DNA of 6,229 nucleotides from an uncultured Lachnospiraceae bacterium (GTDB taxonomy: Bacteria > Bacillota > Clostridia > Lachnospirales > Lachnospiraceae). Position 1 is the stretch's first letter; every line of letters begins with the position of its first letter. Location: the NCBI GenBank assembly GCA_937901625.1, contig CALDIE010000155.1:1-6229 (forward strand), written 5' to 3'. The notes below the pieces were generated by a model, which had not been told where the DNA came from, searched no databases, and worked only from the letters and a program-made list of their open reading frames with translations. The translations under genes and the position numbers were made by a program. Positions 1 through 4,829 of this stretch are shown here, one piece after another.

Positions 1-48
1 GATATAAAAAAATATCTAAATCAGAAGTTTTTTCCCCTGCGATATTAA
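1..48 (+). CDS. 3' end of an unidentified upstream gene (partial)
   Basis: The first bases are open in frame 1 and end at a TAA at 46-48, giving a 15-residue C-terminus (DIKKYLNQKFFPLRY). It would finish 27 bases before the ATG of the permease, which is normal spacing inside an operon. In FecBCD-type operons the substrate-binding protein often sits in this place, but 15 residues are too few to identify it. Frame 3 is also open, from 3 to a TAA at 84-86, and would overlap the permease start by 11 bases. I prefer frame 1 because its aromatic and basic tail looks more like a protein end, but this choice is a judgement. Function unknown. Confidence 0.4.
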   Translation, partial: DIKKYLNQKFFPLRY

Positions 49-75
49 GAAGTTCATTTATGGAAAGTGAAACAG

Positions 76-1056
76 ATGAAACGTAAGATCATGATCTCCG
101 TGATCGGAATGGTTGCAATCGCGCTCATTGCATTGCTGGCGGGAAACAGCGCCATAAGCACGAGCGATATCGTAGCCGTCCTTACGGGGAACGGAAGTGA
201 GAGTAATAAAGTCATCCTCTACCAGGTCAGGATGCCGAGAATCCTGGCGGCGGCCGCGTGCGGTGCCGCCTTATCTGTCTCCGGGTTCCTGTTACAGGGT
301 AGTCTGGATAACCGGATCGCATCACCGGGAATCCTTGGGATCAATAACGGCGCGGGATTGTTTGTGCTTCTTTCCGCGCTCTTCTTTCCGTTTCAGATCG
401 GAGTAAAGTGCATCATGGCATTTGCCGGAGCATTTGTTGTGACGGTATTTGTCAGTATCTTATCCGCTAAGACCGGGATGTCGAAGACTTCGGTGATCCT
501 GTCCGGTGTCGCAATCTCCGCTGTGTGTGTGTCGCTGATCGATGTGATCATATCGTTAAAACCGGAGACGGTAGCGGATCGGGCGGCTTTTCAGATCGGA
601 GGGTTTTCGTCGGTCAGTTACCGGGGGATTGTGTTTGCGGTCCCGTTAGTCATCATCGGACTGGCAGTTGCTCTTTGGACGGTTCCGGGGCTCGATATCT
701 TAAGCCTCGGTGATGAGACGGCACAGGGGTTGGGGCTGAATGTGCACAGGTATCGTTATATCTGTATCCTGTGCGCAGCACTCTTAGCCGGTGCTTCCAT
801 CTGTATGGGCGGGCTGTTAAGTTTTGTGGGACTTATCGTTCCGAACTGTGTGCGAATGCTCCATGTCGGTAACAGCAAAAGTGCATGTATCTTATGTATG
901 ACGGTGGGAGCGTCGTTTATGCTTGTGTGCGATACCCTGGCGAGACTGCTGGTATTTCCGTATGAACTTCCCTGCGGACTCTTGCTTAGTCTTATCGGGG
1001 CACCGTTCTTGGTATGGATCCTTGTAAAGAAGAGAAAGAGGTTGGGTGCGGATTGA
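76..1056 (+). CDS. FecCD-family ABC transporter permease (iron chelate / heme / corrinoid type)
   Basis: This is the membrane permease of a type II ABC importer, the family that includes BtuC, FecC/FecD, FhuB and HmuU. It moves iron-siderophore, heme or cobalamin-type substrates through the cytoplasmic membrane. The family pattern is clear: RMPRIL at about residues 52-57, GFLLQG at 70-75, then ASPGILGINNGAG at 82-94. The cytoplasmic coupling segment LGDETAQGLGLNV is at about 211-223. Near the C-terminus are LSFVGLIVPNCVRML (248-262), DTLAR (286-290) and ELPCGLLLSLIGAPFLVWIL (297-316). The 326-residue length fits the family. Many hydrophobic helices fill the protein. The usual His of the VPH..R motif is Asn here (VPNCVR). 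I chose ATG 76 over the in-frame GTG at 67 because GGAAAG at 62-67 is well spaced for 76, while nothing suitable precedes 67. The substrate cannot be read from sequence. Confidence 0.93.
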   Translation: MKRKIMISVIGMVAIALIALLAGNSAISTSDIVAVLTGNGSESNKVILYQVRMPRILAAAACGAALSVSGFLLQGSLDNRIASPGILGINNGAGLFVLLSALFFPFQIGVKCIMAFAGAFVVTVFVSILSAKTGMSKTSVILSGVAISAVCVSLIDVIISLKPETVADRAAFQIGGFSSVSYRGIVFAVPLVIIGLAVALWTVPGLDILSLGDETAQGLGLNVHRYRYICILCAALLAGASICMGGLLSFVGLIVPNCVRMLHVGNSKSACILCMTVGASFMLVCDTLARLLVFPYELPCGLLLSLIGAPFLVWILVKKRKRLGAD

Positions 1057-1814
1057 TCGAGATAGAAAACTTGACAACACAATATCCGGATGGCAAGACG
1101 ATCCATGTTGATAAGGAGCGCTTTGAGAAAGGTCATTTAACGGTCATCATCGGAAAGAACGGATGCGGCAAGACAACTTTGTTAAAGTCCGTTTCCGGCA
1201 TAATGTCCTACAGCGGTTCGATCCGGATCGGGGAGAAAGAGTGCCGTAAGTACACCCACAGGGAGAGAGCAAAGAAGATTTCCTATCTTCCGCAGATCGT
1301 TAAGCCGGTGAGTATGGATGTTTCCACACTGGTGGAACACGGTCGTTTCCCCTGGCACGGAAACAACCGGAAGATGTCTAAGGAGGATAACGGGAAGGTA
1401 GCGGATGCCCTTGCTCTGACGCATATGGAAGCGTTCGCCCAAAAGGATCTCTCGGAGTTATCCGGCGGAGAGTTAAGAAGAGCCTACCTTTCCATGACGA
1501 TTGCCCAGGGGGCGGACATCATGCTCCTGGATGAGCCGACGACCTATATGGATATCGAAAGCCAGAACCTGTATTTTGACATCGTAAAGGAACTGGTAAA
1601 GAGGGGACACGGCGTGGTGATGCCCTGCCATAACATAGAGCAGGGTTTTTCTTATGCGGACAGGATCGTGCTGATGGATGTCGGAAAGATCAAACGGTCC
1701 GGTACGGCGGCGGAGGTCCTTAAAGAGACGGATGCGATCAGAGAAGTGTTCGGAGCTGTGGTTAAAAAATCGGAGGATGCGGATACTCTGTATCCGTATG
1801 TGCTTGCGAAATAA
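1053..1814 (+). CDS. FecE-family ABC transporter ATP-binding protein
   Basis: This is the cytoplasmic ATPase that powers the permease encoded just upstream. All ABC motifs are present, numbered from the TTG start: Walker A GKNGCGKTT at 34-42, Q-loop Gln81 in YLPQ, signature LSGGE at 136-140, Walker B IMLLDEP with Asp160 and Glu161, D-loop YMDI shortly after, and the switch His193 in MPCH. The 253-residue length matches FecE, FhuC and BtuD relatives. The preferred start is TTG 1053, whose last two bases form part of the permease stop TGA (1054-1056). This 4-base overlap suggests translational coupling, and AAAGAGG at 1035-1041 can serve as ribosome site. An in-frame ATG at 1014 would add 13 residues with no family resemblance and would lie inside the permease gene. 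The ligand is inferred only from the neighbours: iron, heme, cobalt chelate or corrinoid. Confidence 0.93.
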   Translation: MIEIENLTTQYPDGKTIHVDKERFEKGHLTVIIGKNGCGKTTLLKSVSGIMSYSGSIRIGEKECRKYTHRERAKKISYLPQIVKPVSMDVSTLVEHGRFPWHGNNRKMSKEDNGKVADALALTHMEAFAQKDLSELSGGELRRAYLSMTIAQGADIMLLDEPTTYMDIESQNLYFDIVKELVKRGHGVVMPCHNIEQGFSYADRIVLMDVGKIKRSGTAAEVLKETDAIREVFGAVVKKSEDADTLYPYVLAK

Positions 1815-1822
1815 GAGAAGAA

Positions 1823-1829
1823 GAGGTGG
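1823..1829 (+). promoter_or_regulatory. Ribosome binding site of the precorrin-2 dehydrogenase gene
   Basis: GAGGTGG lies six bases before ATG 1836, within the 21-base gap after the ATPase stop. It is a strong purine-rich site and supports this start over internal ATGs. Confidence 0.7.
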
Positions 1830-1835
1830 AAAGAT

Positions 1836-2399
1836 ATGTCTTATTTTCCGATGATGGTAGATCTTGAAGGGAAGAAGGTGCTGGTAGTCGGTGGCGGAAA
1901 AGAAGGGGAACTCAAGGTGCAGGTTCTTCATGACTTTAACGCGATCATTACCCTGATTTCGATCGATGCCACGGATAAAGCAAAGAGTATGGCGCATACG
2001 CTGCAGCAGAGAGAGTTCCTTGATAGCGATGTGGATGCGGAGGACTATACCCTGATCGTTGCGTCAACGGATGACCGGCAGGTAAATGCGCGGATCAGCC
2101 GTCTTGCTAAAGAGAGGAAGATCCCGGTAAATATCGTAGATGATGTGGAACTCTGTACTTTTATCTTTCCGGCCATTGTAAAAGACGGTGACGTGGTCTG
2201 CGCTGTTTCGAGCGGCGGCAAGAGCCCCTATCTTGTCCGGCACATCAAGGGCTTATTAAAAAGTGTACTTCCGGATAACGTCGGTGAGATCAACGACGAG
2301 ATGGGGCGTATCCGCGAAAAGGCCAGGAAAGAGATCCCGGACACGGTTCAAAGGAGAGTGTACTTAAGAGAGCGGTTATATGATCTGTTGAATAAGTGA
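1836..2399 (+). CDS. sirC: Precorrin-2 dehydrogenase (siroheme synthase N-terminal domain, SirC/Met8 type)
   Basis: The product is predicted to oxidise precorrin-2 to sirohydrochlorin with NAD+. In Met8/CysG-like members it may also insert iron to give siroheme. The Rossmann fold starts with KKVLVVGGG at 13-21 and conserved Lys27. IVASTDD (74-80) and N84 follow the family pattern. VNIVDD at 98-103 carries the Asp that corresponds to the catalytic Asp of Met8/CysG (D103 here). ELCTFIFPAIV (105-115) and SSGGKSP (125-131) are family hallmarks. The 187 residues contain no methyltransferase domain, so this is not full CysG and uroporphyrinogen methylation must be encoded elsewhere. The loop after the glycines reads KEGELK rather than the more usual xVAxRK. 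The gene lies 21 bases after the transporter ATPase and is probably cotranscribed, linking metal or tetrapyrrole uptake to siroheme or cobalamin synthesis. Whether it is only a dehydrogenase or also a ferrochelatase cannot be settled here. Confidence 0.92.
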   Translation: MSYFPMMVDLEGKKVLVVGGGKEGELKVQVLHDFNAIITLISIDATDKAKSMAHTLQQREFLDSDVDAEDYTLIVASTDDRQVNARISRLAKERKIPVNIVDDVELCTFIFPAIVKDGDVVCAVSSGGKSPYLVRHIKGLLKSVLPDNVGEINDEMGRIREKARKEIPDTVQRRVYLRERLYDLLNK

Positions 2400-2415
2400 T
2401 TTTCATTATGAAAAT
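2399..2415 (+). terminator. A+T-rich perfect palindrome at the sirC stop codon, possible weak terminator
   Basis: ATTTTCAT at 2399-2406 and ATGAAAAT at 2408-2415 are exact inverted complements around one T, and four more T follow the right arm. In RNA this would form a seven-pair hairpin with a TTA loop. It overlaps the last base of the sirC stop. The A+T-rich stem would be weak, and a much stronger terminator lies at 2534-2563, so this may only attenuate transcription or protect the 3' end. Confidence 0.3.
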
Positions 2416-2533
2416 TTTTATCCTTTCCCCTGTCAGTTTTGCGCTTTTCTACCATTTGGCTATTTGAAGGTGTATGATCAGAGAACATCTTGATTTGAAA
2501 GGATCGTGAAGGTTGTTGAAGGATAGTGTGGTG
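2400..2533. other. Non-coding stretch between sirC and its terminator
   Basis: About 134 bases separate the sirC stop from the strong terminator. I see no gene of credible length. The only small ORF with a plausible start is ATG 2474 to TGA 2507-2509 (MIREHLDLKGS), preceded by GAAGG, and I do not consider it supported. The stretch could be a long 3' untranslated region, a decayed gene remnant, or a small RNA ending at the terminator. No convincing promoter pair was found in it. Confidence 0.4.
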
Positions 2534-2563
2534 AAGCGTCTGCAGACATGCGGGCGCTTTTTT
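2534..2563 (+). terminator. Strong rho-independent terminator of the transporter-sirC operon
   Basis: The left arm AAGCGTCTGC (2534-2543) pairs over ten positions, including two G-U pairs, with GCGGGCGCTT (2550-2559) around a six-base loop AGACAT. A run of six T at 2558-2563 follows, the first two belonging to the stem. The opposite strand lacks an equivalent T run, so it acts on + strand transcripts. It separates the GC-richer metal/tetrapyrrole operon from the A+T-richer surface-protein pair. Confidence 0.88.
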
Positions 2564-2626
2564 ATTTGGAGAGGACGTAAGCATACTACCACCTTTTTGG
2601 GGGCAATCCCATCGTTTGAGAAAGGA

Positions 2627-2632
2627 TATAAT
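2627..2632 (+). promoter_or_regulatory. Possible -10 element before the surface protein gene
   Basis: An exact TATAAT lies 41 bases before ATG 2674, after the upstream terminator, where a promoter is expected. No good -35 hexamer lies 16-18 bases upstream (the sequence there is CAATCC-like) and there is no TGn extension. The call therefore rests on position and one perfect hexamer. If it is used, transcription would start near 2639, and the 12-codon ORF at 2635 would lose its start. Confidence 0.35.
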
Positions 2633-2634
2633 TA

Positions 2635-2673
2635 ATGAAGAAAGAATGGGTATTGACGGAGGAGGGATTTTGA
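2635..2673 (+). CDS. Possible 12-codon leader ORF abutting the surface protein start
   Basis: ATG 2635 to TGA 2671-2673 encodes MKKEWVLTEEGF. AAAGGA at 2621-2626 precedes it with good spacing, and its stop codon directly touches ATG 2674 of the next gene. This arrangement would allow translational coupling or leader-peptide control. The ORF is very short and the strong ribosome site of the next gene lies inside it, so it may be chance. It also conflicts with use of the TATAAT at 2627. Confidence 0.25.
   Translation: MKKEWVLTEEGF
2658..2666 (+). promoter_or_regulatory. Strong ribosome binding site of the surface protein gene
   Basis: GGAGGAGGG ends seven bases before ATG 2674. It is close to the full anti-16S complement and fixes this ATG as the start; the signal peptide begins directly after it. 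Confidence 0.8.
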
Positions 2674-4797
2674 ATGATTAGAAAGACGAAAATTAGGCAT
2701 CTGACATCATTATGGATGGCAGCAGTAATGGTATTGTTTTCGTTGAGTGGAATAGCAGAAAGTGGAAGTATTCAGACTAAAGCAGCTGATGTTACAGTGA
2801 CGCCCGGAGGTTATATTTATACATTTGGAGAAAATAGTAATTACGAAATTTCGAGTTCTGGCGGCTCTTCCATGAACGGAAGCGGTTATGTAGGGAAACT
2901 GACGATTACGGGTAATTTTACAGATACAACAAGTAACGGAAAGTCCAGTTATGATGTAAAAGATGGCGTAATCACTTTTTCTTATGAGAGAAATCTAACT
3001 GCGTTGTATCCGTCAACGGAAGATAACTGGAATTTAGAGAGTGACAATAAAAAGGCGATAGATGGTATTGAGTTGGGAGCAAAGATACAATCGGGAGCAT
3101 TGATCGTTCAGACATCTTTGGACGGAATCAATTGGGTGACGGATACAGTTATGACAGATGTTTTTTCGAAGGGTAGCAACACATTAGCGGAATCCTTTTA
3201 TTCAGCGAAAGATATCCAACTGATCAATGGTTGCTATTACAGAGTAACCGTTGCCTATGCCCAAAAGATTCTTCAGGGGACCAGAACGTATGCATGGGTA
3301 AATGTTAACAATTATGATCACAGAAAGGTGGCGGAGGTTTATGAATTCTATGCTGTAAACTCTGCAGAAAGGAATAGCAGTAATGCTAATGCGACCCCCA
3401 AAGTGACACTGGGAAGTGCCGTAAATACAGGAAAAGACAACGGTTTTTCGGGCAATAACGTGATTGATAGTAAAGATCCTCATTATGGATGGAATATAGG
3501 TAGTTTCTTTGTGAACGGATACACAAGGGATATGACGGATGAACATGGAAATACCGTATTTTTAAAGAATGTAGGAGACAAGGTTACCTTATGGTTTAAT
3601 CTTGCCCAGAATATCTATTCGTTAAATGGAAACGATAAAGTATTTATTAACGAAGATACAAACGGATATGATCAATATTTTCAAACGGCTAAGACTAATT
3701 TTAGAAGAGGTACACTGATCATCCAGTATACGAATAGAGAAGGCGTTAAGCAGACACCTGTAATATATACGGATTTTTTGGCGGCATGTGCCACGACTGG
3801 AGCCAATACCCGTGCCGTATTATTTGAAGAAGGCGATTATGAAGTCTCTTTGGATTATGAGATTTGTGATTCAACCGGAATAAACAGTTACACAGATTAC
3901 AAGATCTTTTTCAGTTTTTCCATCAGAAATGGTAACTGTATGGCATTTCCTTTTGACATCTCAACCGGGGCCGAAATGGTCGACAATGCAATCACGCCTA
4001 ATGGATTTCGATTAGACCTTGCAAGATCCAGATATTTAGATATTCAGGTGACCAGATCTGTCTTACAGAACGGAACAAACGGAAGAGTCGAAGATGTAAG
4101 ATTCAATCGTCCTGCAAAAGACGGGGATGAATATACTGATGAAGGCATCTACAAGATAGATGTAACCAATCGTTATACGGGAGAACATACTGTAAAGATA
4201 CTTTATGTAGGAACGGATGAGTTTTTAAGAGCAATGTCCGCAACCGGATTATCGGTTAGGGAAATTGAATCTTATCTTGCTGAGGGTGCCAGAATAGGAA
4301 ATAACGGTGAACTTATCATGCCGACACCTGAACCGACGGTAACACCTGAACCTGAGGTAACGGAAGTGCCGGAACCGGAGGCTACGAGTGAACCGGAGTC
4401 GACACCGGAAGTGACACAGTCACCGGCGGAGATAACAGCTGAACCGGTAATTGAGACAACACCTGTTCCCACGGATACACCATATCCGGTGGTGGATGCA
4501 TCAGAAGAACGTCAGATTACGTCTACAGACGTTGATGTGGAAGAAACGGAGGAAACAACGCCTAAGAAGATTGTGGTATGGCCGTTTGTTTTGCTTATTG
4601 TGATAGTAGGAGGTGTTGTTGGATTCTTTAAAAAGAATCAGGGAACATCAAAAAAAGTTGAGAACAATGCAGGAAATATAACCAATGCAGCTGGAATTGA
4701 GTCCAACAATAAGAAGCCGATTGACGACGTAAAGAATATAAATCCGTATAGTTTCCACAATAATAAGGATGACAATAGTGGAAATGATAAAGAATAA
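2674..4797 (+). CDS. Membrane-anchored surface protein with Pro/Glu/Thr stalk, function unknown
   Basis: This 707-residue protein is predicted to be exported and tethered to the cell membrane. A basic N-terminus (RKTKIRH) and hydrophobic core (about 10-27) form a Sec signal peptide, with likely cleavage after A28 or around A37-A38. Residues 39-549 form a large ectodomain rich in Asn, Ser, Thr, Tyr and beta-prone stretches, and I cannot assign it to a named domain. A low-complexity stalk of repeated Pro-Glu-Pro and Thr-Pro units covers 550-608. One transmembrane helix (IVVWPFVLLIVIVGGVVGFF, 633-652) stops at KK, and 55 polar residues rich in Asn, Lys and Asp would be cytoplasmic. There is no LPXTG-type motif, so anchoring is by the helix and not by sortase. 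The gene is followed after 32 bases by a lipoprotein nuclease gene with its own ribosome site, so the two are probably cotranscribed. A role in displaying, assembling or delivering that toxin is a guess; adhesin is another option. Confidence 0.85.
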   Translation: MIRKTKIRHLTSLWMAAVMVLFSLSGIAESGSIQTKAADVTVTPGGYIYTFGENSNYEISSSGGSSMNGSGYVGKLTITGNFTDTTSNGKSSYDVKDGVITFSYERNLTALYPSTEDNWNLESDNKKAIDGIELGAKIQSGALIVQTSLDGINWVTDTVMTDVFSKGSNTLAESFYSAKDIQLINGCYYRVTVAYAQKILQGTRTYAWVNVNNYDHRKVAEVYEFYAVNSAERNSSNANATPKVTLGSAVNTGKDNGFSGNNVIDSKDPHYGWNIGSFFVNGYTRDMTDEHGNTVFLKNVGDKVTLWFNLAQNIYSLNGNDKVFINEDTNGYDQYFQTAKTNFRRGTLIIQYTNREGVKQTPVIYTDFLAACATTGANTRAVLFEEGDYEVSLDYEICDSTGINSYTDYKIFFSFSIRNGNCMAFPFDISTGAEMVDNAITPNGFRLDLARSRYLDIQVTRSVLQNGTNGRVEDVRFNRPAKDGDEYTDEGIYKIDVTNRYTGEHTVKILYVGTDEFLRAMSATGLSVREIESYLAEGARIGNNGELIMPTPEPTVTPEPEVTEVPEPEATSEPESTPEVTQSPAEITAEPVIETTPVPTDTPYPVVDASEERQITSTDVDVEETEETTPKKIVVWPFVLLIVIVGGVVGFFKKNQGTSKKVENNAGNITNAAGIESNNKKPIDDVKNINPYSFHNNKDDNSGNDKE
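4321..4500 (+). repeat. Degenerate short repeats coding the Pro/Glu/Thr stalk
   Basis: The DNA repeats variants of ACACCTGAACC and GAACCGGAG, giving units such as TPEP, EPEV, EPEA and EPES. The repeats are imperfect and in frame within the surface protein gene. Stalks like this hold an ectodomain away from the membrane across the cell wall. Their number can change by slippage or recombination. The antisense reading frame open across this stretch is a by-product of the repeats. Confidence 0.7.
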
Positions 4798-4817
4798 CAC
4801 TAATCCCGATGAAGGGG

Positions 4818-4824
4818 AAAGGAG
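4818..4824 (+). promoter_or_regulatory. Ribosome binding site of the lipoprotein nuclease gene
   Basis: AAAGGAG ends five bases before ATG 4830, within the 32-base gap after the surface protein stop. No terminator is seen in the gap, which supports one transcript for both genes. Confidence 0.75.
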
Positions 4825-4829
4825 TTAGG

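Noticed and set aside
3..86. Frame-3 open stretch as the end of the upstream gene
   Set aside because: It would encode a Ser/Glu-rich tail overlapping the permease start. Frame 1 ending at 48 gives a more protein-like end and normal spacing, though this is not proven.
1014..1052. ATG 1014 as start of the ATP-binding protein
   Set aside because: It adds 13 residues with no family match inside the permease gene. TTG 1053 gives the usual N-terminus and a 4-base coupling overlap.
756..1136. 126-codon open frame on the - strand
   Set aside because: It is antisense to the permease and ATPase and has no recognisable motif.
1473..1997. 174-codon open frame on the - strand
   Set aside because: It lies opposite the ATPase and sirC genes, which are certain by motif. 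Its His/Arg-rich composition is typical of an antisense shadow.
2598..2611. TGGG/CCCA small hairpin before the surface protein gene
   Set aside because: It has only four pairs and no T run or regulatory context, so it is likely chance.
4272..4472. Gly/Ser/Val-rich 66-codon open frame on the - strand
   Set aside because: It is the antisense reading of the Pro/Glu/Thr stalk repeats. The low complexity comes from the repeats.
4321..4500. Short repeats as a CRISPR array
   Set aside because: Units are only about 9-11 bases, imperfect and in frame with a protein stalk, with no uniform spacers.
4561..4797. Sortase cell-wall anchor at the end of the surface protein
   Set aside because: There is no LPXTG-like motif, and a 55-residue polar tail follows the membrane helix. 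Sortase substrates end in only a few basic residues.
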